Assembly (NCBI GenBank): GCA_038206395.1
Contig: JBBRAX010000010.1
Location: 92,194-156,193, forward strand
Length of the DNA: 64,000 nucleotides
Origin: JAGSPQ01 sp038206395
GTDB lineage: Bacteria > Myxococcota > Myxococcia > Myxococcales > Myxococcaceae
Reading direction: 5' to 3'
Shown here: positions 42,601 to 49,989 of the stretch, in pieces
Layout: the number at the start of each line of letters is the position of its first letter
Position numbering within the stretch: the first letter of the stretch is position 1
The notes under the pieces: model-generated
The model's database searches: none
The model's input: only the letters and a program-made list of their open reading frames with translations
Told to the model about the DNA's origin: nothing
Translations under genes and position numbers: made by a program

Positions 42601-43282
42601 TCGCGGTGCGCGCGTCACAGCCGTTGAAGCTGCCGTTGGGCAAGCAGGTCTCGAAGCCGTAGCAGGTGCCGAGCGCCGCGGTCGTCTTGCAGCTGCGCTT
42701 CAACCCGGCGGTCACCGCGCTGCACTCGCACGTCCCCTTGTCCGGCGCGCACTGCCGCGCCACCTGGCCTGCGATCGAGATCGATCGGCAGGTGAAGCCG
42801 TCTGAGCAAGGCGCATAGGTGCAGTCAGCGCCGCAGAAGTTGCCGCCGTCCAATGGCAGACACTTGTCGCCCGCGGCGTTGCAGTCGCTGTTGGCAGAGC
42901 AGGGCAGGCACAGGGCTTTGAGCGGCGGGGTGCAGAGCGAACGCGCCCCTTCGTTCTTGCACTCCCAACCCTTCGGGCAGCCCGTGCCCGCGTCAGCAGT
43001 GTTGCAGAGCACCGTGCAGATGTTGCCGTTGCCCGGGCCCTTCGGCAGGCAGGGGCCGACCGTGCACTCGCCATCGCCGGTACACGGGTAGCCGAGGCCT
43101 CCCGGCTGACCCGCATCCACCGGCGTGTAGCAGCGGCCATCGACGCACAGCTTGCCGGCGGGGCACTGCGCCGACGTTTTACATTCGCACTTTCCGTCGA
43201 CCAGGCAGTCGGGCTCGCGCGGGGGCACGAAGCACCCCGCGACGAGCGCGCTCAGACCTACGACGACCAGGAGGAATCTCAT
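39686..43282 (-). CDS. MopE-type repeat lipoprotein with beta-helix and Gly-rich C-terminus (first of two)
   Basis: 1198 residues from ATG 43282; lipobox LSALVAGC. Same order as its downstream neighbour: Cys-rich repeats, MopE motifs CNGLDDDCNGLADQ, CNGVDDDCNGVIDDGL and CDGTDNDCNGTVDDGL, DRNCDGVDGTAAKALYVW, a beta-helix start RASPFKTIREALAAFN with GGYSSDFSKRD, and a Gly-rich C-terminal third. The two genes are clearly paralogues from a tandem duplication, and they are coupled by TGATG. One extra Cys-rich block is present here. Confidence 0.82.
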   Translation of the reverse strand: MRFLLVVVGLSALVAGCFVPPREPDCLVDGKCECKTSAQCPAGKLCVDGRCYTPVDAGQPGGLGYPCTGDGECTVGPCLPKGPGNGNICTVLCNTADAGTGCPKGWECKNEGARSLCTPPLKALCLPCSANSDCNAAGDKCLPLDGGNFCGADCTYAPCSDGFTCRSISIAGQVARQCAPDKGTCECSAVTAGLKRSCKTTAALGTCYGFETCLPNGSFNGCDARTATPEVCNGLDDDCNGLADQADPALDTSGLVGFPNCTSGLTCRGLYFCGRLADGGGSFQCSAPTPTAETCNGVDDDCNGVIDDGLRGPDGGYTSVRACGECTNDCFVTLKNLVTDGGPSTASCDDIAGTLTCTPKQCVKGFYPSPLAGPRVCEAAVTSQCRPCATSSDCVVPGDSCVAVGTDPGSYCAQSCEPASPYPSCTGATGQRDCCPADNLCQLVGGKKQCVPANNSCVCTPGGTGFTRSCFKTSGATTCVGQQTCQPSGTFGVCDTSMTTVELCDGTDNDCNGTVDDGLINTQNTGTWDTDAHCGNCSTNCLARWSPTIQHANGGCRPDAGAPQCRIVSCNNQTVAGGGLCRVDAECTGGKTCSPVFHQCVKACGGPGDCAVGESCSGGFCGQACTTDSVCTASFGSGSTCAQNVCVVDHTFANADQEESNGCECAAQAVVDEPDTFDTYPTAGLPNVDRNCDGVDGTAAKALYVWAQSPQSLGTRASPFKTIREALAAFNSASHSAIFVAQGTYMEQVVLVNRAGLYGGYSSDFSKRDVTAFPTFIEAPEPDWSIATARLGSVNAESLSTRTVIAGFTIRGYDVTTRPNPAQPARNSYAMYVKDSPGLEIRNNHLVGGRGGDAVAASPGLAGVSGVAGNNGLDAKECMSPSCANEAQAGGSGGANAVCPTDTTGFAGAAVSPNLDPQGYLTNANGNGRGGSNAIYRHSEPLVQDAFCKYDCTVPGDGLNGGAAQNGGDGSNAIGGLGCSSAAGLLVGDEWVGRNGTGGASNVTHGRGGGGGGAGGCVKNQNPATCTIGNRVGDLGATGGGGGAGGCAGTSGFGGASGGGAFTLFIVGAVPLVQGNLIDLGFGGLGGDGGAGGYGGLGGPGGRGGVNTTAAWCAGLGGPGGRGGTGGAGGGGGGGCGGLVAGIAGQNIAGANLGPKNVIAPAPVNAAGEGGSGGASPAGSSSSGTNGSQGPVAAVQSF

Positions 43283-43355
43283 CACCCACCACCGCCGCAG
43301 CACGTCGGGCCACGCCTGCGAAGCGGCGGAAGCTACCCCTGAGCACCGCCTTCCG

Positions 43356-45680
43356 CTACTTCAGGAAGGCGGTCATTTTGTCGGCCGCGGTCTCGCCTTC
43401 CTTCGGGTCGATGACCACCGCCTTTCCCGGGCCGACCATCACCAGCACGCGGTCACCCAGGGCCAGCGCCGCTTTCAGCTCGGGCTTCGCCTTCAGCAGC
43501 GCAAAGTACGCGTCTGACAGGTACTTCACCTTCAGCTGCTTCGTCGCCGCGGTGAGGCCCTCGCTGTCGACCCAGCCGCCGCCGCGGTAAATGAAAGTGC
43601 GGCCCGCCGCCACGCGCACCGGCTCGCTGTCCTTCGGACCACCGCTGGACTCCTTCATCTCGCGCATCTTCTTCGCCACCGCGATGCCGGCCTTGCCGTC
43701 GGCCGACTCGAGCGCCTTCGACGGCGCCGGCGCGGGCGACTTCGGGCTGTCGGGCATCGCCGCCGAGCCGCGACCGAGGCCCGGGCCTCCTCCGAACGCC
43801 TTGTCGAAGTCGTCTTCTTCCCGGCTCGACTCGGCCTTCGCCTTCGGAGCAAACCGCCGCGAGGCTTCCCCTTCCACCCTCTCGTCCCACGGCCTTTCAA
43901 TCGGGCGCGGCGGCGGGCGGTTGTTCACCGTCGGCATCGGCACGTCTTCGACGACCAGGTACGAGGTGTACGGCGTGACGATGCCGAACTTCTTGCCGAG
44001 CATGATCACCTCGTCCTTCAGCTCGGGCTTCTCGCCGCGCAGGCGGATCTCGTCGAGCACGTAGCCGACCTTTCGAATCGCCCACAGCCGGGGAATGAAG
44101 TCCTGCGCCTTCGAGTCCTTCGTCGCCGTCGCGCGGAACTCGTAGACCTTCTTCTGGCCGTTGACGAAGCCCGTCAGCACCACCGCACCATCGGCAGGCG
44201 TGCGGTACCGACCCATCACCACCAGCTGGCTGCCCTTGAAGAGGTCCGGCAGCTTCTTCGGGTAGACGTCGAAAGTCGTGAAGGGCCCGAGGTCGAGGCT
44301 CAAGTCCGACAGCACCGGGTTGGCGACCTTGTCGAAGAAGCCCGAGATCTTCACCTCGAATTCTTTGCCGTCCTTCACGAAATCGCTCGTGCCGTTGCCG
44401 TCTTCGGCGAGGCGATCGACGAGGCGCGCATTCAGGTCATCGCCGACCCCGAAGGTGAAGACGCGGCTGCGGCCCTTGTTCGCGTCGCGGGCGTGCTTCA
44501 CGATCGCCGCCTCTTCCGTTTCCCCTACCGTCGGGTGGCCGTCCGTAATGAACATCACCAGGTGCGGCTTCTCACCCTTCCCTTCGCCATCCTTCAGGCC
44601 GCGCACCAGCGCCTCGTCGATCGCCGTGCCGCCAATCGCCTCGAAGCTGCCGACGAACTCGATCGCCTTCTTCACGTTGTCCGCGGTGGCGACCTTCGGC
44701 TTCTCGAAAAGAGACTCCACATCGGTCGAGAAGCGCACCACGTTGAACTCGTCGTTCGGGTTGAGGCGCGAGACGCAGTACTTCAGCGAGTCGCGCGCCA
44801 GCTTGATCCGTTCGCCCATCATCGAGCCCGAGGTGTCGATGACGAAGGTGACGCGCTTGGCGACGATCTCGTTCGCCGGCACTTCGTTGCGGGGGCTTAC
44901 CAGCGCAATGAAGTAACCCGGCTCTTCCACCGAACTCCGGTACGTCAGCATCGAGAGGCCGACCGCCTTGTCAGACACCGAGTAGTAGAGGTCGAGGTCC
45001 TTCGAGATGTCGGCGCCGGCGCCCAGCTCGAGCCCGACGATCGCCGCGTTCTCGCCCTTGTGGGCGATGCCGAGCTTGTGGGTCGGGGAGTAGATCGAAC
45101 GCAGCGGCACCTTCGACTTCACGCTCGCGCTGAAAGTGAAGTCCTGCTTCACCTGCAACGCAGGGGCGCCCTTGCTGCCGGCACCCAGCGGGTAACGGTA
45201 CCGGTAGACGCCATTCTGCGCATCGAGCACCTGGCTGAAGGTCAGCTCGATGCGCATCTCGCCATTGGCCGGCACGGGAAACACGCGCGCGCGGAAGACG
45301 TCCGAGTCGATGTACTCGAGCAGCCCCGGGTCCTGCAGCCGGCGCACGATCCCCTCATAGATGTTCGTCGCCTTGTCCTTCTCGAGGATCTCGCCCTTCG
45401 TCTTCTTCCCGTTCATCCACAGGTAGAAGTCCTGCAGCGCCGCGCCCTTCGGCAGCGGAAAGACGAAGTGTGCCTCGAGCTGCCGCGGCCCCGAGTTGAC
45501 GAACACCTGGTCGACCTTCGTCACCGCCGCGCCGTCTTGAATCTCGGCCGAGACGCGCTGGTACTTGATGCCCAGCGGGCCCATCGCCGTGTCCGTGGGA
45601 ATCAACATGCCCTGCGCCAGGGCGCCCTCAGCGGCCAGTACGGCCAACAGCCCAAGACACTTGAAGAAATTCGCGGACAT
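43356..45680 (-). CDS. VIT and von Willebrand A domain protein
   Basis: 774 residues from ATG 45680 (MSANFFKCLGLLAVLAAEGALA, signal peptide); an in-frame start at 45857 adds an untypical leader. VIT domain from about 35 to 165 (VFVNSGPRQLEAHFVFPLPKGAAL). VWA domain from about 280 with the MIDAS DTSGSMMG and VVRFSTDVESLF. An Ala/Pro linker (about 620-700) leads to a C-terminal YRGGGWVDS module. In animals VIT-VWA proteins are inter-alpha-trypsin inhibitor heavy chains; in bacteria they are exported and of unknown role. Confidence 0.85.
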   Translation of the reverse strand: MSANFFKCLGLLAVLAAEGALAQGMLIPTDTAMGPLGIKYQRVSAEIQDGAAVTKVDQVFVNSGPRQLEAHFVFPLPKGAALQDFYLWMNGKKTKGEILEKDKATNIYEGIVRRLQDPGLLEYIDSDVFRARVFPVPANGEMRIELTFSQVLDAQNGVYRYRYPLGAGSKGAPALQVKQDFTFSASVKSKVPLRSIYSPTHKLGIAHKGENAAIVGLELGAGADISKDLDLYYSVSDKAVGLSMLTYRSSVEEPGYFIALVSPRNEVPANEIVAKRVTFVIDTSGSMMGERIKLARDSLKYCVSRLNPNDEFNVVRFSTDVESLFEKPKVATADNVKKAIEFVGSFEAIGGTAIDEALVRGLKDGEGKGEKPHLVMFITDGHPTVGETEEAAIVKHARDANKGRSRVFTFGVGDDLNARLVDRLAEDGNGTSDFVKDGKEFEVKISGFFDKVANPVLSDLSLDLGPFTTFDVYPKKLPDLFKGSQLVVMGRYRTPADGAVVLTGFVNGQKKVYEFRATATKDSKAQDFIPRLWAIRKVGYVLDEIRLRGEKPELKDEVIMLGKKFGIVTPYTSYLVVEDVPMPTVNNRPPPRPIERPWDERVEGEASRRFAPKAKAESSREEDDFDKAFGGGPGLGRGSAAMPDSPKSPAPAPSKALESADGKAGIAVAKKMREMKESSGGPKDSEPVRVAAGRTFIYRGGGWVDSEGLTAATKQLKVKYLSDAYFALLKAKPELKAALALGDRVLVMVGPGKAVVIDPKEGETAADKMTAFLK

Positions 45681-45773
45681 GGATCCCCTCGGGTTTGATG
45701 AGGCTTGCTCGCGATTGAAACGCCCCAGAGGGCAGTCTCGATCTAAAGAGGCACCCGAAGGGAACACTTTCGC

Positions 45774-47750
45774 ATGGCCACCGCCCAGACCCCCATCGCC
45801 AAAGCAACGCCGTTTCCCTGGTACCGCGTCATGCCCGGGCTCTTTGCCGGCGTGCACTGGGCGCTCGAAGGACTTCGCTGGAACATGTCGAAGGCGATGA
45901 ACCAGCCGCTGCCTTTGATCTCGGAGCTCGGCTCGCCGCTGGGCATCGTGCGCCTGCTGCTGGTTGGCTTCGCCGCGTGGTCGCTGTACAGCTGGTACAC
46001 CGAACAGCCCCCCGCCACGCCGGCGCCTGCCACTGCCGCGCCCATCGACTGGACAAGCTGGCTCTTGCCCCTGTCACTGGTGGCGATGACGATCATGTTC
46101 GCCATCGTCTTCGTCCACGACGACCCGACCGCGAACCTCACCCAGTTCCTGCTCGCCAGCGGCGGCGCAGCGGTTCTCGGCTGGGGTTATGCGCTCACCC
46201 AGAAGGGCCGATCAAAAGACTTCCAGGTGCTGCGCGATCGGCTGCTGCTCGCGTTGGGCATCGGCGGGGCGCTGGCCTACACGAACTTCGGCCACCTGCA
46301 CTTCGGCAACTTCATCCACGTCTGGGACACGTACCACTACTACATGGGGGCGAAGTACTTCCCCGAGGTGCAGTACGACCTGCTGTACGACTGCGCCGCC
46401 GTGGCCGACTCGGAAAGCGGCCTGCGCGAAGTCGCCGCGGCGCGAACCATCACCGACCTGCGCACCAACGTGATGCTGAAGGCGGCCGACGTCGTGGCGC
46501 ACCCCGAAGTCTGCAAGAACAGCTTCTCGCCGCAGCGCTGGGAAGACTTCAAGCACGACATCGCCTTCTTCCGCGGCAAGGTGAACTCCATTCGGTGGAT
46601 GGAGATCCACCAGGACCATGGCTACAACGCGACGCCCGTCTGGACGCTGGCCGGGTGGCTGCTGACGAACACCGGCCCTGCCACGCAGAGCCAGGTCGTC
46701 ACGCTGAACCTCATCGACCCGCTGTACCTCGCCCTGATGGCGCTGATGATCTACTGGGCCTTTGGACCCAGGGTCTTCGCCGTCAGCATGCTGGTGCTCG
46801 GCTGCAACTTCCCCGCTCGCTACTATTGGACAGGCGGAGCCTTTCTTCGGCACGACTGGATCTTCTACACGGTGGCCGTCGTCTGCCTTCTGCGGAAGGA
46901 AAAGTTCCTGCTCGCGGGCCTCGCGCTCTCCTACGCCACCCTGCTGCGCCTGTTCCCCGGCCTGATGGTGATTGGCCCCCTGCTGGCCGGCATCGAGCTC
47001 TTGCGCGTCAACCGCAAGCTCGACCCTGGCTTCGTGAAGTTCGTCGCTGGAGGGGCCCTGGGCTGCGCGCTGCTGATTCCCGCCTCGCTTCAGCTGGGCG
47101 GAGGGCTGCAGACGTGGGGCAAGTTCATCCAGAACACCAGCAAGCACGCCAACACGCCGCTGACCAACCACATGGGGCTGCGCACCGTCGTCAGCTACCG
47201 GCCCGACACCCGTGGCAGCTGGCTTCGCGACGGCGCCGCCATCGACCCCTGGCAGAAGTGGAAGGACACCCGGGTGAAGAAGTTCCACGAGGCGCAGCCG
47301 CTATTCATCCTGCTCCTCATCGGGCTCGCGGCGCTCATCTACCTCGCCGTGCGCCAGACCAAAGGCGCGCTGTGGATCGCAGCCGCCATGGGCACCGGCT
47401 ACATCGTCGCGGGCGCAGAGCTCACCTGCTACTACTACTGCTTCTTCGTCGGGATGGCCTGCCTGCATGAGCTCAAGCGCGAGGTCGGCCTGGTGTTGAT
47501 GGTGATGCTCGCCTCGACGCAGGTCATCGCCTCGGCCATCGGTGGGCTGTCGGGCATGCTTGACGATCAGTACACGACGATGACCATCGCTGCGCTGGCC
47601 GCCTGCATCTCGGTCTGGTTCCTGTTCAGCAAAGAGGGCGACGCACTCTCGATCGCCCCCGAGCTGCCGGTGACGAACCTCTGGCCGCAAGCCGTGCTCG
47701 CAACGGGCCCCGCAGCAGCCGCCGATAAGAAACCGCGCAAGAAGCGCTGA
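45774..47750 (+). CDS. GT-C-fold-like polytopic membrane protein
   Basis: 658 residues with about 11-12 hydrophobic segments. A large periplasmic loop (about 185-290) holds HVWDTYHYYMGAKYFPEVQYDLLYDC, reminiscent of the acidic loop of GT-C glycosyltransferases, and PARYYWTGGAFLRHDW precedes further helices. The C-terminus is a soluble basic tail (KKPRKKR). A lipid-linked sugar transferase is plausible, but no signature residue proves it. Divergent from the VIT-VWA gene across 93 bases. Confidence 0.6.
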   Translation: MATAQTPIAKATPFPWYRVMPGLFAGVHWALEGLRWNMSKAMNQPLPLISELGSPLGIVRLLLVGFAAWSLYSWYTEQPPATPAPATAAPIDWTSWLLPLSLVAMTIMFAIVFVHDDPTANLTQFLLASGGAAVLGWGYALTQKGRSKDFQVLRDRLLLALGIGGALAYTNFGHLHFGNFIHVWDTYHYYMGAKYFPEVQYDLLYDCAAVADSESGLREVAAARTITDLRTNVMLKAADVVAHPEVCKNSFSPQRWEDFKHDIAFFRGKVNSIRWMEIHQDHGYNATPVWTLAGWLLTNTGPATQSQVVTLNLIDPLYLALMALMIYWAFGPRVFAVSMLVLGCNFPARYYWTGGAFLRHDWIFYTVAVVCLLRKEKFLLAGLALSYATLLRLFPGLMVIGPLLAGIELLRVNRKLDPGFVKFVAGGALGCALLIPASLQLGGGLQTWGKFIQNTSKHANTPLTNHMGLRTVVSYRPDTRGSWLRDGAAIDPWQKWKDTRVKKFHEAQPLFILLLIGLAALIYLAVRQTKGALWIAAAMGTGYIVAGAELTCYYYCFFVGMACLHELKREVGLVLMVMLASTQVIASAIGGLSGMLDDQYTTMTIAALAACISVWFLFSKEGDALSIAPELPVTNLWPQAVLATGPAAAADKKPRKKR

Positions 47751-47771
47751 ACCGGGTTAGGTCCGCCCGCG

Positions 47772-47784
47772 GGACAGTGTGTCC
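47772..47784 (+). promoter_or_regulatory. Palindrome upstream of the YceI gene
   Basis: GGACA-GTG-TGTCC lies 76 bases before the YceI start. It may be an operator half-site pair; the flanking GTCCGCCCGCGGGAC is a second, imperfect dyad. The purpose is not shown by sequence. Confidence 0.25.
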
Positions 47785-47859
47785 GCAAATGGCCCATTGC
47801 TGGGGAGTACGCACCGGCTTACTTCCCTCTCGTCGTTAACCCAAATTCAAGGACTGAAC

Positions 47860-48468
47860 ATGACCAAGCTCTCTGTTGCGCTCGCCGTTCTCGCCCTCTC
47901 GGCCCCCGCCGTCGCCAGCACCTGGAAGTCGGACCCGGCCCACTCGTCGGCCACGTTTGCCGCGAAGCACATGATGGTCTCGACCGTGAAGGGGACCCTC
48001 GGCCCGATCAGCAGCACCGTCACCCTCGACGACAAAGACATCACCAAGTCGAAGATCGAGACCACCATCGACGTGTCCAAGATCGATACGGGCAACGAGA
48101 AGCGCGACCAGCACCTCACCAGCCCTGACTTCTTTGACGCCGCGAAGTTCCCGAACGCGACCTTCAAGTCGAAGAAGATCGAGAAGGCCGGCGACAAGTA
48201 CAAGATCACGGGCGACCTGACTCTGAAGGACAAGACGAAGGAAGTCGTCCTCGACGCGACCATCAGCCCGGAGGTCGCCAACCCCTTCTCGAAGGTGGCC
48301 ACCCGCGGCGTCTCGGCGACCGGCACCATCAACCGTGAAGACTTCGGCCTCACCTGGAACATGCCGGTCGGCGAAGGCGTGTTGGTGGGCAAGGAGATCA
48401 AAATCGAGCTCGAAGTCGAGTACACGAAGGAAGAGGGCAAGGCTGCCCCGGCTCCCGCGAAGAAGTAG
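47860..48468 (+). CDS. YceI-family periplasmic lipid-binding protein
   Basis: 202 residues from ATG 47860, with AAGGA 6 nt upstream; a start at 47779 would hide the signal peptide. Signal MTKLSVALAVLALSAPAVA. The YceI lipocalin-like barrel is clear: STWKSDPAHSSATFAAKHMMVSTVKGTLG, SKIDTGNEKRDQHLTSPDFFDAAKFPNATFKSK and NREDFGLTWNMPVGEGVLVGKEIKIELEVE. These proteins bind polyisoprenoids or amphiphiles. A terminator follows at 48496. Confidence 0.9.
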   Translation: MTKLSVALAVLALSAPAVASTWKSDPAHSSATFAAKHMMVSTVKGTLGPISSTVTLDDKDITKSKIETTIDVSKIDTGNEKRDQHLTSPDFFDAAKFPNATFKSKKIEKAGDKYKITGDLTLKDKTKEVVLDATISPEVANPFSKVATRGVSATGTINREDFGLTWNMPVGEGVLVGKEIKIELEVEYTKEEGKAAPAPAKK

Positions 48469-48495
48469 TCGGCCTTCCATCTCTGTCTTGAATGC

Positions 48496-48528
48496 CCCCG
48501 GGCGCCAAGTGATGGCCCCGGGGTTTTT
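48496..48528 (+). terminator. Intrinsic terminator of the YceI gene
   Basis: CCCCGGG (48496-48502) pairs with CCCGGGG (48517-48523), directly followed by TTTTT. It lies 28 bases after the YceI stop and before the convergent small lipoprotein gene. Confidence 0.8.
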
Positions 48529-48551
48529 CTTGTCTGTCGACGAACCAGCGG

Positions 48552-48821
48552 CTACTTCGCCGCGGCGCCGCAGGTCTTCAGGCCGTCGCACGACGTCTGG
48601 CACACCGGGCCCGTCTTCAGGCACTGGGCGTCGTCGACGCACTGCTTGGTGCAGATCTTCTTGCCCGACGAAGCGCAGACGCCACTCGCGTCCTTCGCCT
48701 TCACATCGAGGCACGACAGGGCGGGGCCACAGTCGGCGTTCGCCGTGCAGGTGACGCCGATGTCCTGGCTGATTCCACAACCCGCCATCACCAGCGCGGC
48801 CACTACCAGGAGGCGCTTCAT
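48552..48821 (-). CDS. Small Cys-rich lipoprotein coupled to secF
   Basis: 89 residues. Lipobox VAALVMAGC (Cys 15) then nine more Cys, in a Dickkopf/EGF-like layout (TCTANADCGPALSCLDV … KQCVDDAQCLKTG). The ATG overlaps the secF stop (ATGA), so it is translated with SecF. Similar 'TADADCGxGLxC' modules occur in the MopE-type proteins of this window and in the gene at 52229. Surface role; function unknown. Confidence 0.7.
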   Translation of the reverse strand: MKRLLVVAALVMAGCGISQDIGVTCTANADCGPALSCLDVKAKDASGVCASSGKKICTKQCVDDAQCLKTGPVCQTSCDGLKTCGAAAK

Positions 48822-49975
48822 GCCGTCTTCGCCTTCATCGACCCGCTGCTGTTCTCGCGGCGCGTCTGCCGTTCGTCCAACCAGATGACCAGCGGGCTCG
48901 CGATGTACACCGACGAGTAGGTACCAACCACGATGCCCACCAGCATCGCCGCCGCGAAGTCGAAGATCTCGCCGACGCCAAAGATGAGCAGACCAACCAG
49001 CGACAGCGAAGTGACCCCGCCCGTGAGAATCGTGCGCGACAGCGTGTCGTTGACCGCGATGTTGATGATCTCGGGAAGCGGCTTGCCCTTGTACCGCGCC
49101 ATCTCTTCGCGAATCCGGTCGTAGATCACGATCGTGTCGTTGATCGAGTAACCAAGAACTGTCAGCAATGCGGCGATCGACGTCAGATTGAACTCGCGCC
49201 GGCTAATCAGGTAGTAGCCGGCGACCATGATGATGTCGTGCGTCATCGCCAACAGCGCGCCCGGGCCGAACTTCAGGTCGAAGCGGAAGGCGACGTAAAT
49301 CAGAATCGCGAACATCGCGTACAGCAGCGCCATGATGCCCTTGTTGCGCAGCTGCTTGCCGACCGCGGGGCCGACGTAGTCGACGCGCCGAACCTCGTAC
49401 TTCTTGCCCTCGAGGCCTGCCGTCAGCGCCGTCTTCACCTTGTCCGCCATACCGGCCGAGACGACCTGGTAGTCGAACTGGCCGTTTTCCTGGCCAAGGA
49501 ACCGCACTTCCTTCGTGCCCAGCCCCGTCGCTTCGATCGCGTCCTTGATCTTCTGCTTCTCGAGCTCGGTCTTGCTGCGGAAGTTCAAGAACCCGTTTTC
49601 GAGGTCCGGCTTGCGCATCTCGGTGATCTCCCCGAGCCCGCGAACCGCCGTCTCGGCCGTCTGCGCCGCTTCCGCGGTCAGCTGGGTCACGCCGCCCATG
49701 CGCAGCAGAAACGAGTTCTCGCTCGCCCCGCCAATCGCCTGAACCTGCGGGTCCGGCAGACCACCCTTGTGCGCCGCCTGCCGCACTTCGGCCGCGGTGA
49801 TGCTGTCGGCAAACTTCACCTCGACCAGCGTTCCACCCGCGAAGTCGACCCCGAAGTTGAAGCCGAAGATCGCGATGCCCACGATGATCGCGATGTTGAT
49901 CACCGACGAGACGAAGAGCGCCGGGCGGCGCTTGCCGATGAAGTCGATGCTCGTCTTGTTTTTGATGATTTGCAT
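48818..49975 (-). CDS. secF: Protein translocase subunit SecF
   Basis: 385 residues, six membrane helices with a periplasmic loop after the first. Motifs: IDFIGKRRPALFVSS, FNFGVDFAGGTLVEVKF (conserved DFxGGT after helix 1) and, late, ALLTVLGYSINDTIVIYDRIRE with SLSRTILTGGVT-like SRTILTGGVTSL. SecDF uses proton flow to aid secretion through SecYEG. It starts 14 nt after secD and ends overlapping the small lipoprotein gene. Confidence 0.95.
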   Translation of the reverse strand: MQIIKNKTSIDFIGKRRPALFVSSVINIAIIVGIAIFGFNFGVDFAGGTLVEVKFADSITAAEVRQAAHKGGLPDPQVQAIGGASENSFLLRMGGVTQLTAEAAQTAETAVRGLGEITEMRKPDLENGFLNFRSKTELEKQKIKDAIEATGLGTKEVRFLGQENGQFDYQVVSAGMADKVKTALTAGLEGKKYEVRRVDYVGPAVGKQLRNKGIMALLYAMFAILIYVAFRFDLKFGPGALLAMTHDIIMVAGYYLISRREFNLTSIAALLTVLGYSINDTIVIYDRIREEMARYKGKPLPEIINIAVNDTLSRTILTGGVTSLSLVGLLIFGVGEIFDFAAAMLVGIVVGTYSSVYIASPLVIWLDERQTRRENSSGSMKAKTA

Positions 49976-49989
49976 TTGGCGAGCGTCCT

